Assembly: GCA_910591455.2 (NCBI GenBank)
Contig: OU342806.1
Location: forward strand, 20,826,535 to 20,890,534
DNA: 64,000 bases
Direction of reading: 5' to 3'
Source: Pholis gunnellus
Taxonomy: Eukaryota > Chordata > Actinopteri > Perciformes > Pholidae
Shown here: positions 44,490-57,863 of the stretch, one piece after another
Numbering within the stretch: the first letter of the stretch is position 1
How the letters are laid out: every line of letters starts with the position of its first letter
Program-made: the position numbers and the translations under genes
The notes under the pieces: model-generated
What the model saw: only the letters and a program-made list of their open reading frames with translations
Database searches by the model: none
What the model was told of the DNA's origin: nothing

Positions 44490-45075
44490 TTTTTCTTCTG
44501 ACCTACTATACTATGAGCTTTTTATGACTTTTTCCACATATAATATAACTGTAATGACTTATTTCGACATTCTACTGCACTGACTTTCGACACAGTATAC
44601 TATTACTGCCATCCCCTATTCTGACATACGACGACTTCAACACTATACTATGAACATTTTAAGACTTTTCTGTGAGATAACATACTATACCATAATTATT
44701 TTTCTGACAAACAGTTCATTTTTTAAAGTACTATACCATGATATTCATAAACAACTTTACCATGACTTTTTTTAACATATACTATGACATTTTTATGATT
44801 TGGTTCGACATACTATAAGACGAGTTTATCCCCGTTTCAACATGATATACCTTGACTGTTTTCAAAGTACTATACTATTACTTTTGTTGACATGATATAC
44901 AATGATTATTTTGTTTTTTAAACATACGATGACATTTTAAAACCTATTTCATATACTATGACTTTCATATATACTATGAGTTTGTCATGACATACATTAT
45001 TACTTTTCTTTACAAACTATATATAATTACTTTTTTAATATAAGTTTTATTCGCACACTAAACTGACTTGTCGAC
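44490..45075 (+). repeat. Degenerate AT-rich satellite, same family as in intron 19
   Basis: Irregular units containing CATACTATACTATGACTTTT and TTCGACATACTAT variants, all in one orientation. It begins about 90 bases after the poly(A) signal of the plcg1-like gene. Confidence 0.75.
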
Positions 45076-45084
45076 ATACTGAAG

Positions 45085-45180
45085 CAGGGGTGTTGAATTA
45101 AAATTCAGCGAGGTCCAGCGAGAGAGAATTTGCTCACGCAAAAGGTCCGGAACATCACAATAATGTCGATGATTTAGTCC
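45085..45180 (+). mobile_element. hAT-type relic (one end only)
   Basis: CAGGGGTGTTGAATTAAAATTCAGCGAGGTCCAGCG-type start (45085 onward) resembles the CAGGGGTGTCAAACTC end found in hAT relics of vertebrates. No opposite end was located. It abuts the satellite. Confidence 0.35.
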
Positions 45181-45798
45181 CATAATTATTGAAGAAGCTT
45201 AGCAGTTGTATAAACATCAACAACTGACTGTCAAATCAAATACAGAAACTTCAATTGAATAATATCTCAACAATATTTATTGACAGTTTTCAAACTGAAC
45301 TGGATGAATTATAAATACATACTCTATTAATAAATAAATGTTCTCTCGTTTCAAGTAAAATAAGGGCTCCATTTCAGATTAAATGACATAACAGAAAGCT
45401 TTAGAAATAAAGTACTTCATTTTAGAAAAATATTTAACTGAATTGCCCTGCAGCTTTAAATCCAGTTCATTCAGGAGTGAAGTCAACCAAAAAAAACATG
45501 ATATATTTTTCTCATCTTCTAAAAAGGAGAAGTGTGTGAGCAGGGACCTTATCTGAGCTTGTTTCAGCTCTATTCCTCTCTGCTTACATCATCGTTGGGT
45601 TAGTGAATTGATGTGTTAGGGTTATGATCATATTGGACTCTTAGATTGTATTATTGTTATGTCCCTTAATTTCAGATATCAGTGGGTACGTTTTCTCAAG
45701 AGTTATTCTTTGTCTCGAGGTTCCATCTCAGATGCGTCAGACGGAGAGACTGACTAGACCCGTGTATTAATACCACAATATACAAAAACACAATGTTA

Positions 45799-46210
45799 CA
45801 AGTGAAAGTCCTGAATTCTTACTCAAGCAAAAGTATGTTAGTATATAATCAAGAACATGTACTTGAAGTAAAAATGGTACTCCCTATGCAGCCAAATGGG
45901 CTCTTTAGTTGTTACATTATATATTCTATTATTATTGATCTTGTAACATGCAAGATGCATTTTAATGCTGCAGCTGGCTGCAATAGAGCACATTTGATTC
46001 ATGTTTATACTGTCGCATCACACCACTGATAAAACAGCACAACGCTCTTCATAGATGTAGCCTCTTCATGAACCCGTACTCATCTGAACAGTAACTAATA
46101 ATTAAAGCTGACAGATGCATATAGTGCGGTAAGAATGTACAATAAGAATCCAAATGTAGTGGAGTAGAAGTATACAGTTGCATAAAGTGGAAATCCTCAA
46201 GTAAAGTACA
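45799..46210 (+). repeat. Common fish interspersed repeat (non-coding)
   Basis: Begins AAGTGAAAGTCCTGAATTC and ends near GTGGAAATCCTCAAGTAAAG, with ATGTACTTGAAGTA inside. This arrangement is familiar from a high-copy teleost repeat. No coding capacity. Related pieces occur at 32930-33500, about 48340-48430 (reverse) and about 55805-55895. Confidence 0.55.
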
Positions 46211-48180
46211 GACGATGATGGCCTTGAGGCTTTGTATTGGATCTGTGGTAACCTGTCACATCCAAAAAGGAACAAAGTTAAAAGTTAACCAAAAGGAGTT
46301 TGAGTCAGAATACCGGGTGATCATTATCTACATTACAAGGACCTAAAAGCACAAACCGAGTTACTGTCCATTACAAGAAAGATTTTTAAAAAGTCACAAT
46401 AACCCTTAAACTAATGTTTAACTTATTGCAGTAAACTGTCCTTCAAAAAGGAGAATGAGTAATGTTCGTTTGAAGTATACAGATATGAAAGGGCTGCATT
46501 GTACTGGCATAAAGCCTGCCACTGTGGTTAATTATTTGCATCCAATAACACATTAAGATTGTGGCTCACCTTAGTTCACCTTGATCGCATCAATCTCCTG
46601 TTCCTGCGTTAAGGGCAGAGCGGGGTCGTGTGCAAAATCACTCTATGAAAATGATTTCATCTTTTTGCAGAGCGTTCTGAATGTAGAGCAACTATTACAC
46701 CCTATAGAGTGGACTTAAAGTATCCCACAATGCATCATGAAAAGTAGTGCACATTGTATGAGACTTGTGTGAAGGAGGATCTTATTTTGATGTGTATTCA
46801 TAACTGTACTGCAGTTTATAATCATAGTTAACAATACTGTTAGATATATTTGTTATTATTCAACATACTTGTTACTTATTACATTTTGTAATCATATTCT
46901 GTGCTGGCAGAGATGAGCCTTGCTGGATTGGCGAGTTCTGCCCGAGGCGCCAAGAAGTGGGAAACGTACACGTGTGGATTCATTGGATTTAACATTAGCC
47001 CGAGATGATGAAAGATCACGGTTACTGTTTTGAGTATTTTCATTGCTGTATTTATCATTTGAAATGCTTACTGATCGAAATGTGCAGCCCTAAGCAGAAC
47101 CTTCCCGAGGCTGCACGGGTACAGAGACCGAGAATCAATGCTGAGTGCAGACAGAGGAGAGGTGAAGCGTAAAAACAGCACTCGTGAACTCATCGTGACA
47201 CATCTGGATTAAACTTGTGTGGGAAGCCTCCAAGTGCGGCACAGAGCGGTTAAGGCGCTCGACCGCCATTACCCTTACATCAACAGTATACAGTTAGAGT
47301 TTCATTGAAACTGAGTAACTGAACATTTTAGTGCACTATTGCTAACATAACTGCCTTCTCAGTAACATAACTAAAGCTGTATGGCAGTAGACCATCCGCC
47401 ACTTTGTTGGAGGTGCAAACATCGGAGGTGCATGATGTTCACTGTAGCGGGCAGCCTGGCTCAGCATCTGATGGAGCTTTGAAGTAATCGAACATTCTGC
47501 ACTTTGTGCAAGCAATGCAGTTGCATGAATAAACATTGTATAACATGTAATTATACTTAAAATATGTTCACATTAATTACTGCTTAATAGTGGTGTCTCC
47601 TCTACTCAAACAATGGCTCCCTTGTAAAAGTCTGTGTGTCGGTGCGACATTATCACAGCTGGTCCTGTTTAACATTATGTTGTTATCTTATAATATCACT
47701 AATAGGATGGAGTCAACAAGCGGAGTTGAAATAAGATAGATAATTAAAGCAGGTCATGAACGGCTCGCGAGCTGGTGTCTGTATCAGCAGAGCTGTATTA
47801 GCATCTCCTGTATTTCTGCAAACACATAATACACCAAAGAGCAAGATATTACGTATTATTGAAATTCTATCCAGGTATTCACCCCTCTATACACCAGACA
47901 CTACCATGTTTCTCATTAATGTGAAATGGACAGAATGGAAAAGCAGTCCAGAGAGACGTTCTCTTCACGAACACCACTTCAACACAACTTTGCTCTTCTG
48001 TGGCGTCTTCCTGATTTTAGCTGCTTTTCCTTCGTCGACTTCTCACAGAAATTAATCAGAATTAATAATTTGACTTTGTTTTGAAGCCTCATGCTGCAGT
48101 ACCACTCTCCACCTGTTGACAGTGATGCTCTGGCGAGGTTATAACAAACACATTTGACATTAACAGAGTTGACATTGACA
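46211..48180. other. Intergenic, nothing recognised
   Basis: No exon, RNA gene or clear element. A tRNA-A-box-like stretch at about 47235-47275 lacks a partner B box. Confidence 0.4.
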
Positions 48181-48265
48181 GAATCGAGTGTTTCCCACAG
48201 GATTTTGAGAGACTGTGGTGGGTTGATCTCAGACCCTCTAGGGGGGTCTGGGGGAAATGTACATT
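48181..48265 (+). repeat. Fragment of a dispersed vertebrate-type repeat
   Basis: GTGTTTCCCACAGGATTTTG followed by GACCCTCTAGGGGGGTCTGG is a phrase I recognise from dispersed repeats in fish and other vertebrates. The family is unsure. Confidence 0.35.
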
Positions 48266-49835
48266 TTAAAGTTAAAGACATCAATCTGGTGTAAAAAAAA
48301 ATGAATACGCTAGATCTCTGAAAAACCTTTACTTGAAGCATATTTTGATGCCAACACTTTTGTACTTTTACTTAAGTAACATTTTTAATGCAGGACTTTT
48401 ACTTGTCAAGAGTATTTTTACACTGTACTCTAGTAAACAATTAAATCATAAATACATTGGTTGAATAAATATAAACATTCTGACACAACAAAAAAAGTCA
48501 CACTCAAGACGGGTCAGGTTGGTGGCTGACATCGGCGTAGACTGTCCGCCCCGGGTAACAGCCGTGATGGGAACAGGGGGCTCATCCCTCTCCGCGGGGA
48601 GAGAGGGCACAGCGAGCACTCAGTTCACGGCCCAGAGAAAAGGGCGAGGGGTGCTGTACAGGCTAGTTTTCATGGCTTGGGAATTAATATTCATAATTCT
48701 AATATTTGGAGCTCCAGTCATAATTTTAGGTCAGATGATGTTCTTGCAGGTCCCTGCACTACACTTATACATAGTTGAAAACAGCAATATGTCAGAGTGA
48801 TAAACAATTGATCTTGCAATCTTAATGTCAATAGCTTGTTTGCTTGCACCTCCAACACAATGGGGCATCATTTGCACCGAATTGTGGGTAATAAAATTGT
48901 GAAAATTAATTAATTAAAAAGAATATTAATAATTATCCAACTAAACTGAATTAAAACAGTGCAGGGCTGACATAACGTTACAGGTGGAATATTTTAATAA
49001 CTTCGCTGACTCAAATCTTTTTATTTTTAGTTGAGTTTAAAGATATGCATGCAATCATTAACTTTGTTTGATTTAACACTTGGGTTTAGCATTTGCTCCA
49101 TAAACTAAATGCTAGTTCAACATTAGTTAGTTAGTACTCACAGGTCCGTGGTGTTTATCCTGGAGCATGAGCTGAACTGGCTGAACTCCAGGTTGATGCT
49201 AGAATAGATGGTCAGAAGTTAATGAGCTATAATGTCCATCTCTTCAGTCACTTAAACTTAATGAAAATACACTTAAATGTTATCTAAATTTTGAGCAATT
49301 AGGTTTTAGCTTGTCTCTTAACAAGTTAGCCAGTTAGCTGTTAGCTCACACTCAACTAACTAGGTTACTGTTACTGGTGCTATAATGACGCTAGCTTGCT
49401 AGCACGCTAATTGCGATTAGCACCAACACCTGCACAACCTGCATCAATATATACTGCAATAACAAGCCAAACACACGTATGTACCTTCTGTGGATCAATG
49501 TACTGCCTCAAGCAGGTGGTAAACGAAGATTTGAACTTATTAAGGACTTCATAGGAATAAAACAGCGGTCCCATCCCCGCTTCTGCCTGAAGTTTAGCTC
49601 CAGTACAGCTCTCACCCTGCCTCACAGACACAGGTGATTGGGCTGCTGCTTAATTGGGCTCGTTGACGATAAATTGCGCCACACCTGGAAAGTGGACGAG
49701 AGCAGGCGGCAATACACAGGAAGTCACAGAAATAGCTACATCCTGTTACATTTGTAGGCTACCTGTAGTTTGGAATATATATGTTGTGCTCGACTGTATG
49801 TATCTGACGTTGTATTCTAACCCATGTTCTTTTTT
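48266..49835. other. Intergenic; a reverse fragment of the fish repeat, otherwise nothing recognised
   Basis: About 48340-48430 holds TTTTACTTAAGTAACATTTT and CTTTTACTTGTCAAGAGTAT, the reverse orientation of the repeat at 45799-46210. An open frame at 48519-48800 has no homology I recognise and no splice support. Confidence 0.4.
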
Positions 49836-49912
49836 ATGCCGTTTTAAAGCATTTTGTAATTGCAGCTCGTTTTGAAAAGTGCTATATAAATAACATTTAC
49901 TATTATTATTTC
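49836..49912 (+). mobile_element. 3' tail of a LINE or SINE
   Basis: GTTTTGAAAAGTGCTATATA followed by AATAACA and a TTATTATTATT run is a familiar 3' end of fish retroposons. Nothing recognisable precedes it. Confidence 0.4.
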
Positions 49913-50594
49913 AACTACCCAAGATATGTTTTAACAGATTAAACCTTAGCACAACATTAGACTAATTACAATCGAGAGTTCAATCCAGCCCTTTTAATCA
50001 GAATTTTTGTCTAAAAAAATATATTTTAGGCTGGACCATATTGCTGACTCATGACTGTTGGATAATAAATAATGATATGAATACCCTATAACCATGAATT
50101 TCTGAAATAATCCAATAGGTTTTTAAACCACAATTTATTCGGAAATCATCTTTCTTCTTTTCACAGTAACAGTTTATTGCAACTCATTTCTATTTATTTA
50201 AAGATGTCCAAATTATAAAAAATCTGAAATGTTTGTTGATGGAGCTCAAAAAGATGCTTGTTTTTAAAGCATCATGTCACATACCAACAAATCAGTGGAG
50301 GTGCAGTCGAGGTTCAGTGGAGGCACATTTTACATCTTAATTTTGTTTCTGTGATATAAGAGTTTTCTGGAGAGGTTTCACGTGCAAAGTCCACCTTAGA
50401 AATCAGTTGGTTTACTGAAGTGCAGCTGAAAATGAGCATGAATGATTACTCATCAAACAGGAGAGCTGGATGACACTGCTTGTAAGAAGAGTCTCCCAGA
50501 AGGGTGTATTTCCACATTTTGCCACTTTGACTAAAACCTCTCAGGTGTCTGTTTGACCATCTCCCCAAATTATAGTCGGTAGTTTAAGGCGACA

Positions 50595-53500
50595 ATGTGT
50601 TCACTGCAACGTGTGAATCCCAGGGTGAGGGGGATTAGAGTGTCACCACACAGTCGACTGCAGATTCTGGCTGCACACATCACACAGGACATCACACTGG
50701 TAAGTGCCAATAATCTATCTTTATTTATCCAGCTTCACATTCAGTGTGTGTATATACTGGAGACATAGATGCATTTTTTGAAAATGGAAGAATGTAAAAC
50801 AAAGTGAAAGATTTACTTCTAACTTCTCATACCACTTACATTGTGGTATTTAAGCTAAGATGTGGAGTCTATGTGTCAAAGCAACTTCCATCAAACCAAT
50901 GAAATACCTGTTTATCATCATGAATGTCTAGTTTATAATAAGCAACTGATTCATTCCAAAGTAACAAACCACAATTAATTTCTATACTGTATAGTTTAAA
51001 GGTGGCATAATAAACTACCTAATGCTTTCCTGCATCAATATGTTGTCCTGCAGGGGGCGCTGAAACCCTTTAAAGAGGTGATTGATGTCAGCTCAGGTGA
51101 TCCCCACAGAGCAGGAATGAAACCAAATACATTTGTTCACCAGGTTAGTTTCAGGTCATTTACATTTTTCAAATTTTCTAAATAATGTTGGTGATCTGTG
51201 TTTTGAATCTATCCATTTCACGTATTTATTTTCAATAATTATATTACATTCATTTATAGATATTTGTTGTAGTCATTGTAATGGCATAATGACAAACTGT
51301 TATGTTATACATTTGACATTATCCTTCTGATCACACATGTTTTGTCGATCCTTGATTACTCTCTTCATATTCTATTTAGGTACGTTAATTTAAGTTTGTG
51401 TTGTATTTTTTGTAACCATGTTCTCTGTGCTGCAGATTTCTTGACTTTGATACTCTTTTCAGCAAGGTACATTCAAGCAAAGTTATATAAATATTCTGTA
51501 ACTTATTGCCATAAGTCCAGCCTATTTCCTCAGGTCTTGGCAGTGTGTCTGCTCCCTCAGCTGCTGGAAGAAAAATCTTTTCCTCTGGATGTCAGGCAGA
51601 GGGCTCGGAGGCTCCTGGAGGCCTGCGATGGAGGAAGCGTAGGTGAGGACTGGAGAGAGGCTGTTTCTGTACAATGTGTCAGACTTTTAAAAACATGACT
51701 TACTTGCATTTTAATTACCAACTGTTGAAAAACACAGTAGCATATCCAATGATTGATCCACCCACAGGTTCCTACACAGCCTCCTCTGGCATGCTTCATG
51801 TAAGGCAAAGCATTGCTGAGTTCATCATGAGACGAGACGGTGGAGTGCCTTCATACGCCAAAGACGTCTTCATTTCTGCTGGTTTTCAAAAGGCCCTGAT
51901 GGTATAAACATCTTTTATTACTTGTATCACCACTACTCATTGTCCAGATACACTCTGACACATATGGACGTTAAAGGATTATTCTGACCATAATTTCCGA
52001 GTTATGGGAACACTGTACTCACCGAGAACTAAAGTTCAATCAGTTTTAAAGTGCTCTGGTACTGGCAAGGCTATCATTTGTTCAGACATCAACATTTCAA
52101 TGATAGATGAACAAAATCTTGAGAACAAACATAGGAAGAATTGGCAATGTCCAACACAGAGAGATTCTCTCCTCAGGGGGGACTTTGACCTTTGTAGATT
52201 CTCAAAATTAACATGTTTTGTTCTGTAAATCCTGCATATTTGCACTGTAGATGTAGTTTGTCTTACAACTGTGACATATGTACATTTAATACAAAAATAT
52301 AATTTAAAATTTTCTGAAAAACTGCACAGCCAACCTACATGACGGTTCAATAAACATTAAAACACTTTTCTACCTAATACTTTTATAGTTTTTTACTCTT
52401 ATAATCGTTATCATTTATCTCACACTAGCCTCATTCCACTGCAACTAGTTACAGTTTGAGCATGGGACAAAACATTGAATCTTTTAAAGACAGGCATACA
52501 GAAAAAGTATGACCACTTACCACAAGAATGGCAGGTCAAAGTTGAACCAGGAAGTCAGGCTGTACACCGTGGTGGATGTTTATAACGGACAGTTTGATCT
52601 TCCGACCGCTTGTGTTTCTTGACCTGTTGGAATTCATACAGCTTAGTAATTATTGCCTTAGTTAAAATGTCATAACTGATAGAAATATTGGCCCAAACTC
52701 CTCAAAATAAGACACGTTGTTACTAACTAGAATGATTCTTTAAAGCTCAGAATGTTAAAATTATGGAACAACTGAACAATGAATAAATATATGGTACGTT
52801 TGGTTGATCTGTTGTGTGTTAAGGTGGTTGTGAAGCTGCTGGCCAATGGGGAAGAGGAGACCCAGACAGGCGTTTTGACCCCGATGCCCTGCCCACACAC
52901 CCTGCCAGCACTTCTGGATGAGGCCGGGGTGACACTGGTGCCACACCAGTTGATGGAGGACCGAGGCTGGGCTGTGGACCTGGACGAGCTGCATCGAGCT
53001 TTGAAGACCGCAAGGGGACGCTGTGAACCCAGAGCCATTTACATCAGCAACCCAGGAAACCCCACAGGTACACTACACATAGTAACTATATTAAAGCCAT
53101 CTGTTTAAACGTCCTTGGTTTCATCACTGTGTATGCTGCTGTTTGTCTCCCTAGGTCATGTGCAGGACTGGAAATCAATAAAGGAAGTGATTCAGTTTGC
53201 AGCTGCTGAGAGACTCTTGCTGTTGGTTGATGAGGTGATCACAAACTGTATCTTCAGATTGGGATTTTATATGTAAGCCCATTGCTCGCACAGTCTTTCA
53301 TCATCTATCGATTCCTTTTCTCTGCACTCCAGGTGTACCAGGACAGTGTGTATGGAGAGGGCCGAGAGTTTATCTCCTATAAGAGAGTCCTGTTTGAGAT
53401 GGACATGGAGTACTCGGAGACAGTGCAGTTGGTCTCCTTCCACTCTTTATCCAATGCCCAGATGGGAGAGTGAGTTCTGTCTCTCATGCTTGCATTTTGT

Positions 53501-55294
53501 GCACTTATCTGGCATTTTGATAGTATTTTGCTATTGTGTTTGCTGACAGCATCATACAACAACAGGTAACTTCAACCATTCAAACTGAAGATGTAAATCC
53601 TTAAAAATAAAAAAGCTCCCAAATTAATATTTTGTGTAGCTTTATAGTTTTTAACACATGTTACTCAAATGGGAGGTAATAGCGTATTTGTTGGAGACTA
53701 TTTTCATTGGCTGATTGACGTATCATGTAGGTGGAATTGACCGTGATCATAATGCTTTGATATTTGATCTCCCGAGAATGGAAGGCACTTAAGCTGATAA
53801 GTAGTTCCCACATTTAAAAAAAATGATTTCGTAGACAGGCAAAGACTGAACTTCAGGCCACACAACCACACAACCCTCGACTGCCCATGCAGCTCAGGTC
53901 ACACACAAGAGTAAATATTTGAATAATAGTTCAAATTTAAAAAGAATTTCCAGAAAATGGAAAAGTAGTGCTGCTGAAACTATCATGACCCAACACACAC
54001 AACAAAATCAAACATTCAACTTAACAAGAAACCAAATAACTTCTGTATCTGTGTCTCAGGTGCGGCCTGAGGGCGGGATACATGGAGCTGGTCAACATTG
54101 ACCCAGAGGTGATGCATTTTGTTGATACTATGTTGTGTACTGATATCAGTACTCCAGTCACAGGACAGCTTGCTTTGGATCTCATGGTCAACCCACCACA
54201 ACCGGGGGACCTTTCCTTTGACACATACACTCAGGTGAGACATCTGCAGCACCTCTTTGGGCTTACAAAAGATTTTTAGAGTCTCGCATCAACGCTCATT
54301 TTCCTGCTTCTTTCGCTCAGACAGACAGTATAAATGATTGTCCTGTGTTGCATTACCACTTACAATATGAAGTTTGATCTATTTCTTTTCATTTTTTTTT
54401 TTTTTAAGGAGATTCTCCTCACTCGGGCTACTTTGTCCCAGAATGCTCAGCGGGCTCAGGAGTTCCTGAATGAGCTACCAGGAATGAGCTGTCAGCCAGC
54501 GATGGGGGGAATCTACCTTTATCCCCGCCTGCATTTAACATCTGACATCATAGAGAAGGCCAAGGTGGAAAATTATTAGCAACCGTCATGTAACGAAATG
54601 TAGTGCAATGTGGTGACACTGAAATTTTACAAGGAGCTTTATTCAATTTGTATTACTGCCAACTATTCTTTAAAGCGCGTAGTAGTGGTTGGTACTCTTG
54701 GCCTCCTATGCAGCCTGTCATGTCAAATTTCCATCCATTTCGATATGAAAAATTTTCTTGACTTAATCCATTACAGCAAACTCTATCTTTACAATTAAAT
54801 CAATACACATTGGTGTGACTCTCGGTGCTTCCCAGCAGGTAGTCAAATTGCTGTTTTTAAGACAGTACAGTTAACATATGAAGTTAGTTAGCATTCAATA
54901 TCGACTCATCACATTCATTTTCCAGTAACTACGAGCTCTGAGAAAAAACATTCTGTCAATTACAGCAATAACAAGTTACTGAAAATATTCTCATCTCTGC
55001 TTTTAGATATTGGAGGTGGAGGCAGATGTTCTGTATTGTCAGATGTTACTAGAAGATAAGGGTGTGTGTTTAGGAGCAGGGTGTCAGTATGGTGAAACAA
55101 CTGGCAACCACCATCTGAGGTGAGAGACATGAAGTTTGGCAGATTATTCGAGTATATTTTATTTCCTCAAAACTAAATATTGTGGGGTTTTTTTGTGTCT
55201 TAGGTTATGTATCCTTGTTCTTCCTGACACCCTGGAGGAGGTCCTGGCTGGCCTCGGCTCCTTTTACCTTCATGGACACACCTCCTCACCCTGA
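50595..55294 (+). CDS. GPT-like aminotransferase homologue, copy A, lacking the PLP lysine (477 aa)
   Basis: Family: alanine aminotransferase (GPT/GPT2), fold type I, PLP-dependent. Coding exons: 50595-50699, 51054-51143, 51534-51642, 51768-51901, 52824-53067, 53155-53234, 53333-53469, 54060-54234, 54409-54564, 55007-55119, 55204-55294; all GT-AG, frame open, 478 codons with the stop. The start fits because the next residues (VNPRVRGI) align with the family's VNPQVK start; there is no mitochondrial presequence. Landmarks: FKEVIDVSSGDPH, RRDGGVPS, NPGNPTG (N222-G228), DEVYQDSVY (D253, Y256), GLRAGYMEL, C-terminal Arg R448 (HLRLCIL). The family motif SKGYMGE reads SNAQMGE, so the Schiff-base Lys is Asn295 (codon 53453-53455). 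The phosphate-loop GASDG is GFQKA, and the PLP-stacking Tyr region (YPLYSA) is PHTLPA. It is therefore unlikely to be a normal transaminase; a retained pseudoenzyme or altered chemistry is inferred. Confidence 0.9.
51902..52823 (+). other. Intron 4 of copy A
   Basis: The longest intron of copy A (922 bp), donor GTATAA, acceptor TGTGTTAAG. AT-rich, with no additional exon recognised inside. Confidence 0.6.
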
Positions 55295-55499
55295 CAGGCG
55301 TATGAAGGATGGAGACATGGGGGACATTTTGTGACCCAACATGTACCCCCCTGTGTCGAAGGACGGATCCTCAACTCAAGTGTCGATCCTTTACTTTGTT
55401 TCTTTGCTTCACATTTTTTCCCAAAATACTTTGACTGTACTGTGACTGATTTATATGCTTTTAGACATGAAACAAGCAAAAACAATTTTTTCTTCTGCA

Positions 55500-55505
55500 A
55501 ATAAA
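55500..55505 (+). terminator. Poly(A) signal of GPT-like copy A
   Basis: AATAAA about 205 bp after the TGA at 55292-55294. A second AATAAA follows about 30 bases later. Confidence 0.6.
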
Positions 55506-57049
55506 AGAATCTTAAAATTCTTAACCCTTAATAAACAGATTGTTATCCACCATCAGCTAAAACAGAAGAATAACACATTTATAGAAACAAATCTAAACTA
55601 TCTAATCTAATTAACACAAACGCATTGTCTCAACAAAGTTCATAGAAAACCATTCAATAGTTGTTGTCATATTTCAGTAAAAACAACAGAAATGTCAACC
55701 CCATGGTGGCACTGGAGGAAGAGTCAGTGGGATTCATCCTCTGGAGACCACGAATGTCTTTAAAAATTAGCACTCTATTAAATATATGTTTGTATTAGTC
55801 TGGAACAAAGTGGTGGAAAGTAACTGAATACATTTACTCAATACTGTATTTTAATGTTGAGGTACTTTACTTGATACTTTATACTTCCACTTGACACTCA
55901 CACTGTGTGTTCATGCGGTTTGCATGCACCACCTCTCCAGTCTCTCTAGTTTTTGAGAACCCCTACCACAGAGAGAACAAAGTTATCAATCATTTTTACC
56001 ATACTCTCCTAGGTCTCCCACATATGAAATTGGTTATTGTATATTTTACTGCAAAAGTGGTTAAACTGACAGATATTCTGACAAACCCCCTAAATTACAG
56101 GCCAAATGTGATATGATTCACCTGAACTCACGTAATTTTCATCTGATTGATCCCAAATGTGGTGTGATAGTGGGCAGGGCGTTTCTCTACATGTGTGACA
56201 AAACAGGAAATCACTGAGGAAACACAGAAGTACAATCAGAGGAAATTCTGAAAAGAGGTATTCTGCAAAATGCATAATTTAGCTTTTGATACTTTAAGTA
56301 TATATTGATGCTAATTGTGTGCTTTGGGGAATGTGAACCTGTAGGGATTCTCTGCTAATGAGCACCTGATTATTTAAAGGCACACATGATGGAAATCAAG
56401 CACAAAGCAAATCTGATGAAGCAATATGCGAAAAGCGTAGTTCTCTCCATGTATTAAATGTATTCTTTTAATAAAGTAGTGTCTATTCTATAGTATCCTG
56501 GGGTGCACTGGAAATCTGATTTTATGTGCTTTACTTTTATACTTTTATTTAAGTATATTTGGTCTACTTATGTACATTTATTATGCACTGCAAATAATTG
56601 CTTTTGTATCCAGAACATTTATTTAACCCTTAATTTAAAATGTATACTAAACTTTCAATAACTGGTCTGTTGTAATTACTCACTGATTTAAGTCTCAAGA
56701 TTATCTACAGACATGTACACCCTTATCATTTTGCCTAATTGGTGTTTCTGGGACAATCCCAGCCAAAGTTGTCTCAAAGAAAATGAATGCAGACCTTCAT
56801 ATTTTTAATATCTGCTTATGTGCTTGTATAGTGCTGTATTTCCTCAAACCATTGTGGGAGAAAAATGTGTGAGTGTCTTGAAATATATTTGTGTAAAATC
56901 AATCATATCCATAGTTTGAAATGTATCCATGTATATTCACATTCATACTGTGATATTGGTCTGTATCATTGTCATATGTTATTCACGTCGCTGAGACAGG
57001 GAGTCTCCAATAGCAGCCCTGGAGCCCGGGTGAAGATAGAGGGGGGATG
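55506..57049. other. Spacer between the two GPT-like genes, left part
   Basis: About 55805-55895 (GTGGTGGAAAGTAACTGAAT to ACTTTATACTTCCACTTG) is a piece of the same fish repeat family as 45799-46210. The remainder is AT-rich with no exon or RNA gene seen. Confidence 0.45.
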
Positions 57050-57057
57050 ACGTAGAT
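57050..57057 (+). repeat. Target-site duplication of the hAT element, left
   Basis: ACGTAGAT immediately before the CAGGGG end; identical to 57856-57863 after the opposite end. Confidence 0.85.
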
Positions 57058-57855
57058 CAGGGGTCGGCAACCTGCGGCTCCGGAGCCGCATGCGGCTCTT
57101 TGGCCCTTCTGTTGCGGCTCCCTGAGTCCTCTGTCCACACGGCGTTTAAGCATTGTTTTCGAGATGATCTCCATCCTGTCCAGACTTAACTGCCTGAAAA
57201 CGAATATCACGTGACTATTCACGTATACTGGGCATGCAGTGGGTGCCGGTCCTACTGGTTTTCAAACCTACTGGTTCCCTTCCGTGCGTGTGTTGTGTTC
57301 GCGTAACAGCAGCAGCTGTTTTCTGCCTCTGTTGCCAGATTCGTCAAACATTCACAAACATATTGCTGGAGATCTAAATGCGACATCTCATATATATTGC
57401 GGGGATTACGATTTTATAAGTGAGCACTACATCACAGCCACGTATGAAGAAATACATTGAAGAAAATATATTTATGGAAAGATCGCATCAACCTGGATTC
57501 GAACCCTGTCGAGCAAAATAGTAATAAATTCAAGAACGGCTGCGGTCCGCCACTTGCATCTTATTCCGTAGCTTGCCTTTTTTTCTAAGTGATTGATCAT
57601 GATTTGCAGACCTCCACCCTCGGTAAATTATCGATGGATAAATCCAAAAGGAGTAAACTCACGGAGGAAAATAGAGAGTTTAATTCTGCGTGGACGTATT
57701 AATTTGCTTTCACTGCCAACGATGCTGGCTTACCTGAATGCTTGATATGTGGCTAGAAATTTGATATAAAATAGCTTTTGAGGCTCCAGACAAATTTTAT
57801 TTGGTCTAAAATAGGGCAAAATGGCTCTTTGGATAGTAAAGGTTGCCGACCCCTG
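57058..57855 (+). mobile_element. Internally deleted hAT DNA transposon, 798 bp
   Basis: Terminal inverted repeats CAGGGGTCGGCAACC at 57058-57072 and GGTTGCCGACCCCTG at 57841-57855, flanked by perfect 8-bp target duplications ACGTAGAT (57050-57057 and 57856-57863), the hAT hallmark. Inside, 57634-57753 encodes a short relic of a hAT transposase N-terminus (MDKSKRSKLTEENREF, SAWTY, stop, FAFTANDAGLPECLIC, stop), with no catalytic domain. It could only be mobilised by a full element elsewhere. It lies about 540 bp upstream of the ATG of GPT-like copy B, just left of a GC-rich stretch that probably contains that gene's promoter. Confidence 0.92.
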
Positions 57856-57863
57856 ACGTAGAT

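Noticed and set aside
44440..45080. Possible CRISPR-like or regularly spaced array.
   Set aside because: Units are degenerate and irregularly spaced without spacers, in a vertebrate genome; it is an AT-rich satellite.
47235..47275. tRNA-like A-box stretch (GAGCGGTTAAGGCGCTCGAC).
   Set aside because: No B box or cloverleaf arms follow at the right distance on either strand.
57484..57510. Exact tRNA B-box complement (GGATTCGAACC) inside the hAT element.
   Set aside because: No matching A box or acceptor stem on the minus strand; probably chance within the transposon.
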